37,816 bases of DNA from contig CALSCR010001682.1 in the NCBI GenBank assembly GCA_943704495.1, positions 1-37,816 on the forward strand, given 5' to 3'. Shown here one piece after another: positions 22,760 through 34,181 of this stretch. The notes under the pieces are model-generated. The model was not told where the DNA came from. It saw only the letters and a list, made by a program, of their open reading frames with translations, and ran no database searches. The position numbers and the translations under genes were made by a program. The DNA is from Pigoraptor chileana. Lineage: Eukaryota > Opisthokonta > Filasterea. The first letter of the stretch is position 1. Each line of letters opens with the position of its first letter.

Positions 22760-24841
22760 CAATATGCAGGGCATGGCACAAAACCATCAGGCGTCTGGAC
22801 GAGAGGAGTATTGGGACAGAGGTTGGGAATCTGCTGCATTTGGTATGTGACGGTGTAGGATGCATGGATGACGACACGGTGGTGTCCGCAAAGAACCTCA
22901 CCTGTACAGGTCGACGCTGAGCAGTATTGTGGAACATACCAGGACAAACACAGACTCTGCAAAGGAAAGGGCATTCGCAAGCACACAAAAGTCACCTCAC
23001 AAGAATGGGTTGCGGTGATGTGTGGACAGTCCATCACGTCGTGGTTGAAAAAGGGCGTGACAGAATTGTGAAGGCATGATAGCATGCAACGCACTGTCGA
23101 CCCACCTGGTGGCAACGAAGTGGCACTTGCGTTGCACGTGTGGTAGCGCGCCGCAAACATTTCCAACACAACATCACGCGAGCGTGCTGGAGTGCCCTTT
23201 GGAAAGTGGAATGCGTCGAGGAAACGCCTGCTCTGGACAAGGTGGGTGGCATGTGCGCATGAGATTGTGTGTGTGGTTGTATGGGTGTGTGTATGTGTGT
23301 GTGTGTGTGCTGTTTGTGGACAGTAGCTATGCGGTATACCACATGGAAGTTTGGTACCAACTCGCCTTAATGCATCGGTAAGCGGCATTCCTCCAAAATC
23401 GAACATGGATATATACGCTCTCGCTATGTCCGGACTGCGAAACATAACGTATGTGTGTGTTTGAGAGTGCGAGAGAGAGAGAGAGATGTAGAAGTCAAAG
23501 TCAGTCTTAGGCGCTATGCCCATGGACTCCACATGTGTGCGTGCGTGTGTGTATATGATTTTTTACGTTTGGAATAAGATGTGCAATATAGTTCAACATT
23601 TCGGCCTTATCAGACGACCAGCCTCGAGTGGATGTGACTGGCCGTTTACATCGCTTTGTCTCATCTGTACGCCCGCCCTGATCAACCAGGCACACAAGCA
23701 CGTGGCTTACTTCGTTGCAACGCACGCACCTTGTTACTATCATGTGCCCAATCTTCTCCTTGCGAACAGGCGTCGATGTCTTGAGAAAGCGGGCAACGTT
23801 ACCCGGGGAGTCGTCCGGGAGTGCCTTGGAGAGCACGAGAGAGGCCAGTCCCTGCAAATCCATTGACGAGAAAACGCCGAAAGCGACGGAAAGGGAAGGA
23901 ATGGATCACGAATGATGCACAGAGGACAAGGTACAAATTTGTAATCAGAAGTACTTGCAGCTTCAGTTGGCCTGAAGTACACGTTATCCGTGCAACAGTC
24001 AACCCAATCTCATATTACCAACGACTGCTGCATGTCAATGCACCCATTCACTGGCACGTGTCACGAGACCCACCCTTTGCGGATCCATGTTGAACAGGAG
24101 AGAGGCGTCGTCCAATAGCATGTACACCTTCTTCCACTGCGCGTCACATGACACGGATTGTTATGCGACAGTTTGGACCGCACACATTTGAAAGTCATTT
24201 AGAATGCTTCTGTTACTATACGCACTGTTATACCACCACTGACTCGATCCATGCCTCTGCCACTGACTCTCACCTGAATTTTGTCACTAGGATTGCGATT
24301 GAACCCTGGTATCTCCGCGAGGAACTTCCATGTGCGATGGCAAAGTGACCTCCACAGACAGTTGTGATCCGCCAGACGCTGCGACAACACACGATTATGT
24401 CAGTCAGTCAGTGAAGACCACGCGAATGCATGGCCACTAAAAACATGTACGCCAACATCATTCGAAATCTCAAAACTGGCCGTCCCCGATTCCAATGCGT
24501 CTTGAACACACCTCCCATGCCGGGCTCACACACGCCGCGAGGCATAGATCAGTCGCATTGAGATGAGACAGGATCGTCAAGGCTATGTCCTCTGGTAGCG
24601 TCGCAAGATCAATAAATCTAACTATCGCCAACGGTCGACGCCCAAAGAAGCCGTTAGAGCTGAGGATTGGGGCGGACTTGGATCTCTGCTGAAGTTGGGG
24701 AGTGGCACACACACGTCGGCGCACGACAATGTCGCACGGGGCCAGCGCATTTCCATCCCCCGCCGTGCCCGCGATGGAGTGATCTGCATCATGAGCCGTG
24801 TTGACGGGCTCATCAAGCATGCGTGCAATCGACTGCCCCAT
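22407..24841 (-). CDS. FBXO8: FBXO8-like protein (F-box plus Sec7 domain)
   Basis: Eight exons (high to low): 24841-24512, 24378-24274, 24136-24074, 23851-23730, 23434-23366, 23227-23106, 22956-22902, 22701-22407. They join in phase to 386 residues (human FBXO8 is 319). The start MGQ keeps a Gly2 that could be myristoylated, as in animal FBXO8. The F-box is at about 79-125 (LPEDIALTILSHLNATDLCL, then NCLWRSLC) and should bind Skp1 in an SCF ubiquitin ligase. A Sec7-like domain covers about 145-350 (SMFDFGGMPLTDALRRF, FVLVCSTILLSVDLYSPQI, KMTKREF). At the glutamic-finger position Sec7 exchange factors have FRLPGE; here residues 236-241 read FHFPKG, so Arf GEF activity is doubtful. The tail after GHVV is about 50 residues longer than in animals and basic. 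Intron 5 is GC-AG. The orthology call rests on the whole domain order and matching blocks. Confidence 0.92.
22721..22747. repeat. (GT)13 microsatellite followed by GA run
   Basis: On the sense strand of the FBXO8-like gene this reads (TC)n then (AC)n and lies about 18 nt before the acceptor of intron 7, so it forms part of the pyrimidine/CA-rich acceptor region. Confidence 0.85.
23228..23365 (-). other. GC-AG intron in the FBXO8-like gene
   Basis: The donor reads TTAAG|GCGAGT and the acceptor agagcag. This cut gives the Sec7 block ALRRFLDAF with the family's normal spacing. The available GT donors nearby break the frame or shift the block. The intron is CA-rich toward its acceptor. Confidence 0.7.
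23474..23532 (-). repeat. Dispersed short repeat, copy B (in FBXO8 intron 4)
   Basis: Read on the minus strand it starts GTGGAGTCCATGGGC, continues AGCGCCTAAGACTGACTT and ends in CTACATCTCTCTC. It matches copy A through almost its whole length with small indels. Confidence 0.65.
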
Positions 24842-25456
24842 TTAGATACAATACCGATCTTTGGCAAGTCGAAAAGGAACTGGAAGATTCTTTGCACGAA
24901 ATTCTCGTTTTTATACCAGTGAGAGCGTTGACAGTAGCGGATGCACGCCAATGGTCGCATGTCAGAGTGGTGAGGGACTGCACTGGGGGGGCTGCGTGGG
25001 TGTTGCGGAGGGTGCATGTGCGCATGCATCTCTCCTGCTGCTATGTTGCAGTTGTGCAGTGCCATTTTCTGTCGGCTCGCCACTGTGTGCGTGTCAGTTG
25101 GCTTTCATCAACTCAACATGCACCGCCCAGCCAATCAACAGCCTTGGCTGCTGTCCACGTCATCACTTTTTCTCACAGAAATATATACTCAAATGGCCCA
25201 CTGAAGGATAATACAGGTTTTTCCCCGAAAAAAACACGAGATGGGATGAGAAAAAAACTAGTACTCTTGATAAACCTGGTGGTATCTCCATCAATATAAG
25301 TAGGGACAAATGAGTTCATGAAACAACAATTGCCGTTTAATGCTTCGTTTTCCAACTGATGAAGGGGTGAAGTAACGCCAACACGCCGTACAAAAATGGT
25401 AATAGACATGACAGACGACAAATGTACGCTTAGCGAATGCGTCTGTGGCAAAGAGT
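24842..25456. promoter_or_regulatory. Upstream region of the FBXO8-like gene
   Basis: These 615 bp lie between two minus-strand genes. A CCAAT box (agccaatcaac) at about 25129-25139, roughly 290 bp before the FBXO8 ATG, is the only recognisable promoter-like motif. Open frames here lack similarity. Confidence 0.35.
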
Positions 25457-28400
25457 TCATTCATCGCCGGCGCCATCGAGATTCATGAGCTTGATGGCCT
25501 TGAGCTCAGCGGCAACCTGGTCTCCCGCGAGGGTTGCGGGATACTTGCCCTGCTGTGATCAAGGGAATTAAAACGACGTCAACAAGACAGATTCATGCAG
25601 TCACCACACATATACACGCACACGCACACGCACACGCACACACATCTGCACGCACACGCGTACATGTTGTTGCAGATAAACAAAGAATTTTGAGATCATC
25701 ACAAAATTGAACACGAACTAATAAGCTCAAAAGACGCAAGTCGCGCAGCATTGTTCAAAGAATGGGTCTGCTCAAAGAGCAAGAAACGGACCTCGGAGTT
25801 GGGGAAGCCGAATTCGGTCAAGGGGCGGAGGGTGCTGTCAGACGCAATGTGGAAGAACATTGTGGACGAGATGCGCCAGAGTGACTTGCCGGCGGCCTTG
25901 TTGCGCTCCATTGCCTGAAAAAAATTGTGCGTGCAGTTGTTGTGTTGTGTGAGAAATTGTTGTAAGCGCGCGGCCGGGGGTGCTTATGGGGGCTTGCCGC
26001 GTGGCTTCTCGCTATTGAAAAACGGCTACAATCTACAGACCGTCGCACTATTCAGCACTATTCAACACAAGAGCACGCACACACACGCACTTGAGACAAG
26101 GTACACAGGTACACACACACCTCGCGCGTGGCCTGGTTGACGACCACCTCGTGGTATCCCGCCTCGACGGCACCGCCAGTGATCCACTCAAACTGCTTGC
26201 CAGCCTGCCATGCGAACGGATATGAAAGGCAGAGGAGCCGGGGGGAGATTTGTATGAAAAGGTGAGATTGCTGCACACGTATTATGTGTTTTACTGCAAA
26301 CAAACGAAATCCATCTGCTTTATCCTCCAGCCTATGGACTCCACAACAAGTAAGGGAGAATGAGAGAAAAGAATGAGAATGAGAGATGCAGGATTCCGAG
26401 TCCATATCTTGGACTCTCTCCCATGACTCCACAAGAATGACATGAGAGATGCACGGTTCAAGTCAGTGTCATAGGCGCCGTGCCCATGAACTCCACTATT
26501 ATGAGCGAAAGATAGAAAGAGTAGCAAAACCAGAGGAACCGAGCGGCGCTCTGGCCCTGAATCCGCACCTGCACAAGGAGGCAGCCATCGGGAACACGAA
26601 CAGCAATCTTCTTGCCATCCCTGCGCCAGATGTAGAGACCGGGATACCGCGACTTTCCGTGTATGGTGAGGAGGTTCAGATCGTAGTGATATCCGGCAAA
26701 AATGGTGTCAATATCGCCGTACTTGGAGAGATCAGAGCCGGTAGGGGCAAGAAGGTGCGGCCCACACCTGTATCCAGAATTAATATGAAAACAACATTTA
26801 CAAATACAAAATTACAAAAAGCAGAAGGAATTGAGCATGTGAGTGTGCAAATGAGTGTGGATATGTGACTCATGATGAAGCCACAATCACGCCATAATGG
26901 GAGGGCTAAAGAGGAAACCCCACTTTGACATATCGAGGATCGTGTTGATCGGCATGTCAAATCCGACGGCGGCCATCTGTGTGACCGACGACACGGCCGC
27001 GTGCATAAGGCTGCCCCAGCGGTTCATAAGAGTCTCCCACTCGGGAAAGGCTGCAGGCAAGAAATACGGTCAAAATTGAGCAGATGACGGCGTGCGCGTA
27101 CACATACAATACTCCACATATACCAACACACTCGCACACCCACACAGAGGAAGAGACACATGCACACTCCAGCGAATCAACTGGTCCACCACACGGCAAC
27201 ACTCACCCTTAGGAATGACCGGCGCGGCATTCAGCTTTGAAAACTTTGTCTGCGCGGGACGGTCACCCACGTGCCAAAAGAAGCGCCACTTTGGGTCGGG
27301 TCCAGTGGGCATGTGCGCCTTGTTCTCCTCGTCAAGCTGCGCCACGCACACATACGGACAAATGACCAGAAATAGTGAATACACATAGCAATGAACTCCA
27401 TTGCAACTATTCACGATGAGACACTATCAATGATGAGTCTATTTCTCTGCAGACTCAACATTTTCCCGCACTGATTTGAATCTTCTACTGTCTGATTCAG
27501 AGTTGCGTTGTGGGGAAGCAACAAAGGGGATCATTTGCACAGAATGTCTGTGTCCTTGTCTGTTCTATATTGTGAAAACCTACCGACTTGATCCTCTCAA
27601 GGCAGCTGGGATCCAGCGTGCAGCGAGGAACCTCCGTGTGTGCGGGTGTCACTCCGACCTACATGAGACGATACATACACATGCCAAAGGTTAATTTAAA
27701 TGGGCATGATGCAGAACGACTGACTGACTGCCTGTGAGGTGAGGGGGTATTCACCCGTCAGACTAGCCCCTATTATATCGGGTGACTGCGCGCGTGCGAG
27801 TACTGTTTATATGTACATGTATATCTCGTGCGCGTGTGTGTGCGTGTTGTGTGTGTATCGTGAATTGTGTGTGTAGGGACGGGGAGGGGAAGAGTGCGTA
27901 CAACTTTCTTATCACACTGACCTGGTAGCCATACTCGGGACGTTCGTCGGGCTTCTTCTGCTTGTCAGTCTGCTCAAAGTACCTGGCGTATCCATTACAG
28001 CCACAATTTAGTATGATGGCAGTCCGCACTTAATACATGAAGCACAAAGAAGCACAAGTTACGATTGCCATGCAAACGACATGCGGCCTGCAAATTTGCT
28101 TATGTCTAGACGTGTTATTGATCGCGGGACCGCAAACAAATTCACAAGACCTCTGGCCCAACAAACCCCACCTTTCCATAAGATCCATAAATTTGTCGTT
28201 ATCTTCCATAGTGACACGGGGATCGCGCACGGCAAGGCATCCCAACTGGCGGAGAGCCTCCGCGCACTGCAAAAATGCAAAGCAAATCGCACAGATGATG
28301 CACGAGTGTTTTTCTCGCTGTGAGCTCAGTGTTTTCCAGACTATCGCGCCTTCATTCATGTCCCAACTGCATCATCACGGGGCCTATTGACGGACTGCAT

Positions 28401-28521
28401 GTGCGTTCTCGTATACTATCTGTGCTTCAGCGCGCATTACCTTCTTCGCCTCCGCAACAGCATCGGGATCCGTGGGATCCAAAAGGAACTTTGAAAGATC
28501 GATGATCGGGACTGACTCCAT
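25457..28521 (-). CDS. 2-oxoglutarate/Fe(II)-dependent oxygenase, isopenicillin-N-synthase-like
   Basis: Ten exons (high to low): 28521-28441, 28266-28172, 27982-27922, 27658-27584, 27336-27207, 27050-26924, 26767-26569, 26204-26121, 25914-25792, 25552-25457. They join in phase to 356 residues, the usual size. The start MESVPIIDLSKFL is the typical N-terminal strand of the family. The double-stranded beta-helix core keeps the iron triad: His217 and Asp219 in GYHYDL, and His274 in YHEVVV. Arg298-x-Ser300 (WRISSTMFF) is the 2-oxoglutarate-binding pair. Such enzymes couple 2-oxoglutarate decarboxylation to hydroxylation or ring chemistry on small molecules; the substrate cannot be told. It is likely cytosolic, with no signal peptide or membrane segment. 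Nine introns make it the most interrupted gene here. Intron 7 (26205-26568) carries a cluster of the dispersed short repeat. Confidence 0.9.
26381..26432 (-). repeat. Dispersed short repeat, copy D (diverged)
   Basis: It shares the ends GTGGAGTCATGGG and TGCATCTCTC with the other copies and has a diverged middle. It sits directly beside copy C in the same intron. A further end fragment (TGGACTCCAC) lies at about 26335-26344. Confidence 0.5.
26444..26496 (-). repeat. Dispersed short repeat, copy C (in oxygenase intron 7)
   Basis: On the minus strand it starts GTGGAGTTCATGGGC, continues GGCGCCTATGACACTGACTT and ends TGCATCTCTC. On the plus strand it holds GGTTCAAGTC, which fits the RNA polymerase III B-box consensus. 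Confidence 0.6.
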
Positions 28522-30860
28522 TTTGCCTCGTTCTATATATAGAAAAAACGTTCCTGTTCGAATCTGTCCTTGTCAGAACCCGATACAAAGCGGATGCAAT
28601 GCGCAGATAAACCACGGGTCAGCTCTACATGCAAAGCCATGTCAAACAAATAATATATAGAGTCGCAAAGAGGCGCCTGACTAGGAATAGAAGTGTGGAC
28701 CAAAGTTCGTTTCCAATCCCGATTGTCTTCTTTAAAGCCATTTTACTCGGTGCCACCATGAGGAATTGCATCTTTTGATGATGCATACACCTCTGAGACA
28801 AGACGAGGTGCAATAAAGATAGACAGACGGGGCAATCGATCTCAAGTGACGGGAATCACAGAAACTGTGCACACAAACTGCCCACAAACAGAGTGAAGAA
28901 AAATTTACAACTTCAAACCACCTGATGAACGGCACAGCCAATGCGAGTTTTAGATTTGCCACTTCTCATTGCATTAATAATCGCATAAAGGCTTTGTTGA
29001 AGGTTGGCCACCAACACGAGCAGTCCACGGCCAGCCGAGTGGGGGTGAGGCTGCGCACGTGCCAGAAACAAAGCATTTATTACGCACTCTCGATCTCTAT
29101 GAAACGTCTATGGACAACACATTTATTTCACACCGCCGAAACTAAGTGTGAAACCTCATTCACCCGAGCTCTCGGTTAATTCAGTTACGCGCCAAAAAAA
29201 ACCCACCACAAAAAAACCACCGTGCTATCCATTCAGCATGAAAAAGGTTTGATTCATCCTATTTATACACTGATGCGAACTCATTTCACAATATTCGATG
29301 ACATAAAAGGTAATTGCTTTTAAAGAATCTCTGTTGGTTTGTAAAATATGAACCCTTTCAACTTGTTTGTGTATCCGTGCCGATGAGGGCAATGATGAAG
29401 ACGCATGTATCAAACCTTTGTGCGACGACCGTATTCCGTCGATGTTTAGCGTTTGGCAGCAGTGTTGTTTGTTGACGCATGATGCACTCTTGATCTGGCA
29501 ACAGAGATGGAGTGCATCTGTTTGATGCGTACAGCTTTGCTGTCTTGTGCTCATGCTCCGGGATGACGGCCGAGTGATCCGTGATATCTTCTCGCTGAGT
29601 CCTCTTCGTGCTGCATGCACTAATGTGCATTTGTGACGGCAGCGATGGGTCCTTGTTATTGAAGGGGTGCGCTTATTAGTATTTCATCTTCTGATAGCGG
29701 CATCTATCTGTCACACATTCAATCATCAGGTTTGCGGCATGGAGTTCAAAAAGGATGTCCATCAAACAGTGCTATCTTTACCCCGAGGTTGATTTAAGTT
29801 CTTTATTTTCTACGTGAGCTTAAAGTTATCTAGAGTGGTATTTTATGGTCTCGTCGTCGCGACCACTGGAATTGCAGCAACTACGACCGCCGTCACTGCC
29901 TCAGCAACCCTTCTAAGTTCGCGGCTCTGAGTACTGTGGTGTGGTAGACAGGGCGCGGGTAATCAATGTGTCTTTGCTTCCTGGGCGCTGATTCGGGCGT
30001 TAATCACCGGTTAGACACCTATTCGCATTAAACTAAAGTTATTCGGTACTGCTACATATCTGAAATATAAGCCCTTTGTGGGAAAAACTCTGCAAAGGCA
30101 TGAACAAACAATCTTGCCAAAAGTGTGTGCGGCAGGCGCGAGAGAGATGAACAACAAAAAGCAATCAGCTCTCCTCGCACCTCGCGCGCCCATACTGTCA
30201 CAATATATATATACAAAATCTTTTTGGTGTTGACAACACTCGCGATTGATGCCAAGGCCAGAACAAGCACGGCGCAATGGTAACAACAACGGGGGATCAC
30301 ACTCCATCATATGGTACAACCTGAGACAAAAAACACACACCCAAACACAAGGGGCAACAAATCAATCAGAAAAACACGACAGATGAGAGGGTACAACAAC
30401 ACAGCACACCCAAAGTCACATGCAAAACAAAAGCCAAAAGTTGGCCAGGCAGGTAACGCTGTCCCCTCCCTCAAAACATGGACAGAAAATCATGCATGTG
30501 AAGCACAACTATGCTTCATCTGGGCAGGCGACAAGCGGTCAGGAGCGACAAAAAGGGATACGAAAGCTACAACACAACATACAACTGACAAAAACAAACC
30601 AAACCAAATAGAAAGGGAAAGAAAATTGGCGCAATCGAGATGCAGACAATGCACGCACGCAGCAACGCAGTGAGAGAAACAAAACGCGAGCATGATAAAA
30701 CCCACACATCACAAGTGAGTAAATCAAAAAAAAGAGCGGACAACGGCATCAGGCATTTCGAACCGGGCGGTGATCTCACGTGCACCGGTCGGTTTGAGGC
30801 ATCTGAAGTTGGATGCCTCCGTCATCTATCAAGTGCCAAAAAGGGAAGGCACTGAGCTGT
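28522..30860. other. Gene-free stretch of 2.3 kb
   Basis: There is no open frame with a family match, and no tRNA or rRNA that I can recognise. The left edge is the upstream region of the oxygenase gene. A perfect palindrome TTCTATATATAGAA at 28531-28544 sits 10 bp upstream of that ATG, and another TATA-like run (aataatatatag) lies near 28650-28661. The right edge should be the EPC 3' UTR. The middle is AT-rich with A runs (29190-29217) and a TA run at 30205-30214. An unrecognised gene or non-coding RNA cannot be ruled out. Confidence 0.45.
28531..28544 (-). promoter_or_regulatory. TATA-containing palindrome before the oxygenase ATG
   Basis: A perfect 14-bp palindrome, TTCTATATATAGAA, ends 10 bp from the ATG at 28521. 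It may be a TATA element with a very short leader; the function is inferred from position only. Confidence 0.4.
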
Positions 30861-33800
30861 CTATGGCGACGATGGGTCAATGTCCATGCCAAAATCGTCG
30901 ACAGAGACAACAGCCGCACTCGATGCCTTGGGCACGGGGCGAGCGGGAAAGGGCAGATCATGCGACGAATCGTGGCCAACAAACGATCCAAAAGTAATGC
31001 GCATGCTGGTGGAAAATAAAGAGAGAGGACGAGGGTTGAGCACAGAAGATGATGCTTAGAACGTAAAAGATATGCAAAAAGACAACATACGGTTCGGATG
31101 AAGCAATCCACGGCATTTCGCTCAGTCTGTCTCTCTGTCTCATCTCTCTCGTCCCCACACACCTGCCAATGTTGGCAAAGATGGCGAGCGGGCCTTCGTC
31201 CTTGCGAGCAGAGTCCGCCCCATCATTCCCAACGTCCATTGCATCGGGATCATCCTCGTCAACCACTGCAGCCCCAAGCCAGTCGTCGCCATCTGACCTA
31301 TCAATAAAGATACGCCCACCCCTGCCAACACGCCGCCGCGCGCACGAAATATACACACCACCCCGCGACACACGGAGCACGCGCGAGTAACACGATGACG
31401 TCGCCTGGATGACCGGCATGCGAAAGTCAGCGACGGGCTGAACGGTTGATTGTGTGTATGTCATACAAAATGCACGAGTGCCGTGTTCCAAGATATTTGA
31501 GGAAGAAGTTACGGACTGTAAGTATTTGTTTAAAGCGCCCTTTTCAAATTGCAAAAACAATCCAACATCGCCCGTAATACCCAAATTACATGACTCCACA
31601 ACAGGCGTCTCGTTGAAATTGCCCTGCTGCCAGTGGCGCAAACAATAGAAACCAATCACCAAAAAAGGCGCCAACAGACACAGCTACGCACCAGGTGGTA
31701 CGCAAACTCCTTTCGTCTGCGAAAGGCAAAGGGACCCTCGTCGGCAGATTCTTCGTCCTCCGCCGCGACGACAGGGTCCACCTCCGCCTCCTCCACCTCC
31801 GCCGCGGCCTTGGCAAGCGCAAGACGCTCTGCCTTTTTAAGCTTGACCTTCTTTTCGGCGCCATCCACAACAATTCCCACCGGTAATCTGTGTGTGCGTA
31901 GGTGCGGGCATGTGTATGTGACATTTAGGGTCATTCTCAGCTCAATCCAATTGTCATCCCGGTAAATTATTCAGCCCAGTCACAAATAAATAAATCAAAT
32001 TACTTATTACACTTGGGCGCAAGGCACAGGCACAGCCACAGCCACAGGCACAACAAAAATCGGAATAACAAAACCCACTTGAGTTTGATCTTCGGGACAG
32101 GTCCGTCTCCATTCGGCACGGATGCATCATCACTATCGATCCGTCGCTTCTTCTTCTTCTTGACCTTTTCCGCAACCGACGCGTGCACAGTGACCATCGG
32201 TTTTGGTGGAGGCTCCGGTGGCTTCGGTGCTTCGCCCAACTGGTGATATCGCGTAAAGATTTCAAGAGATAAGTTTACGCTTTCGCGCTTGAATTTTTCC
32301 CGCCGCTTGAGCATCTCAATTAGGGATCTTGCCCGCTCAAAATCGCGCCGCAACTTGAGCATCCGTTCGTACGATGTCTCGTCGTTCTTCCGGTTCTGCC
32401 AATGTCCATTCAGCCACAAAAAAAAACACAAACAAAACATGATTGCTTGTCATTAAACTGTAGCAGCATTATCAACACCAGAATAAATGTATGTGGGTGA
32501 CAAAGATCCGCTTGTGAGACGGTCGGTCATTGCCACAACAATAGGAGGTCTCGAATCACTTCAATCACGAGCGCACCAAATAGATGCCCCGGGGGGGGGG
32601 CTGTCGGTGGGGGGGCTGTCGGTGTCTCTCTCCCACGCTTCATCGTCACAACACCCACCTTTCGAGTTTGCATCCGCTCGTTTCTCCGCCTAAACGCAAC
32701 GTAGGGATCGTTAGCGTAAGATGTGTCGCCGGGTTTTTTAAGAGTGCGCACAAAGGGCTCAATTGGCAGACCGTTGCGTTGTTGTCGTCTCTCCCGCCAC
32801 CGTGCATATAGCGCCTTAACCACCTCGTCGTCAACATCCTCCAACAACCGCCGTGCCTCCTCCGCACTTACAAGATGCTGTCACGAGCAACAGCACGTAG
32901 CAAGGGCGAAACCGATTGCAAATGAGCGTGTGTACGTAAGTCAGCAAGTAACACGAGTAACAGACCGGTGGGAAAGGAGATGCACGTACATAGCGCTTCA
33001 ACCGGAAACTAAAGAAAGAGACTTACATCTGCCGTTGGACTGGTCTTCTCCAGTCTGTCTATAAGTTGTTCGTATCGCTCTTTCTTCAGTTGGATTTTCG
33101 AGTCAATCGACGAGTTGAAGCCTTCTAGCCAGCCCTCGTCGTCCGTGTCCATGTCATAATCAACAACCTCATCGAGATGCCCCACTGCAATTACAGAGTC
33201 GAAGCACAATCAGTCATGCATAATAATAAAAAATGAACAGCGAGAACGGTAACAGACACTCGCAAGCGGACATCACAGGGCAGAAATCACAAGCGCCACT
33301 CACCATGATGACGAATAAAGTGTTTGGGCTGCTTATATCCCGACTTGTACTTCTGATCAAAGTAGTCTTGCACTTCCTCCGTCTCGGGGGTAGGGATCAC
33401 AATTTGACTGTCGCTATAGTTGACAGTGGACGACGCAATTAGAACTTGGATATGGTGTTCCTGTATGGTCAGTGAATTGGATCTCAGTTAGTATACGTCA
33501 CGTGACCGGATTGGAAGACCCCCCTTAGCCCCCCTTGGGAGCCCATCTGATACTAATCGGCCTTATCTATGGTGAAGGGGGGTCAAGGGGGGTGCGACGT
33601 TGTGGGTGACGACAAAAACGCAACCTTTGAGCGAAATTTTGGCGTCGTTTGCACCCCAAAATCTCCCTCACAGCTAAATGCTAGGCCCGCAACAGCACTA
33701 ATGACCCTGAATTCTTGTCCCTGTTACTACCATTCTCACTAATCACTGGTGTCAATACAACCAAAGAATATGTCCCCCAGAGCCATCAAATATGGACAAA

Positions 33801-33962
33801 TTCGCTCACCTCCTCTTCCTCCTTCTCCATCCCCGTCGCCATCGGGGCAAGGGCACGACTGATGGTCGACGCATCCTCGATGTCTGGCACATCACTGGCC
33901 TTGAAAACGGGCAAAGGCTTTGTGACATCGATGGTGCGCGCCCTGAAGCTGAGTTTACTCAT
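30861..33962 (-). CDS. EPC1: Enhancer of polycomb homologue (Epl1/EPC family)
   Basis: Eight exons (high to low): 33962-33810, 33460-33304, 33184-33027, 32877-32659, 32395-32079, 31887-31692, 31404-31163, 31005-30861. They join in phase to 528 residues. The N-terminus MSKLSFRARTIDVTKPLPVF and MATGMEKEEE are nearly identical to animal EPC proteins. Later EPcA blocks follow in order: IVIPTPETE, DYDMDTDDEGWL, YEQLIDRLEK, NDPYVAFRRRNERMQTRK, NRKNDETSYERMLKLRRDF and EMLKRREKFKRE. A Lys-rich stretch and the motif RRRVGRGGRIFIDR are in the second half. Epl1/EPC is the scaffold of the NuA4/TIP60 histone acetyltransferase and contacts the catalytic subunit and the nucleosome in the nucleus. The protein is shorter than human EPC1 and lacks its long Gln/Ser-rich end. 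Introns 1 and 4 carry unusual G/C runs. It is divergent from the CEP70-like gene. Confidence 0.95.
32591..32623. repeat. G-run tandem repeat in EPC intron 4
   Basis: Two units of the form G7-CTGTCGGT lie in tandem, the first with a G10 run. On the EPC sense strand they read as C runs. Confidence 0.7.
33518..33593. repeat. C6/G6 inverted repeat in EPC intron 1
   Basis: The left arm 33518-33536 (C6-TTAG-C6-TT after an A) and the right arm 33575-33593 (AA-G6-TCAA-G6 then T) pair over 19 bp with two mismatches around a 38-nt loop. Each arm has two runs of six G or C, so either strand could also form a G-quadruplex. Confidence 0.75.
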
Positions 33963-34069
33963 CCTTCAAGGACGCGAAAGCGCGCCGGTACGGCGTGCTC
34001 TATTATAGTCGATGTCGCCGTCTCGCTTTACCGCATCCTTCGGGCGGATGTAGTAAGAGGCCGCCTCAT

Positions 34070-34077
34070 TTTCGCGC
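34070..34077 (+). promoter_or_regulatory. E2F-like site TTTCGCGC
   Basis: A perfect consensus match about 110 bp upstream of the EPC start; its use is not shown by the sequence. Confidence 0.4.
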
Positions 34078-34181
34078 AAGCGGAGGGCGGTGTGTCTTAG
34101 AGAGGCTTGTCGGTAATCTAAGGTAGATGTAACTGCTCCCACATCTAGAAACCTAAGTTGAATTTGCACCACCACGCGCGT

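Noticed and set aside
22703-22901. Coding reading of the LTHTHTHTH stretch between Sec7 exons
   Set aside because: It is a CA-repeat intron. Splicing 22902 to 22701 restores the conserved DLYSPQIKIKMTKREF block.
30311-30673. Plus-strand 120-residue Lys/Thr/His-rich open frame
   Set aside because: The composition is that of A-rich non-coding DNA. There are no splice signals or motifs.
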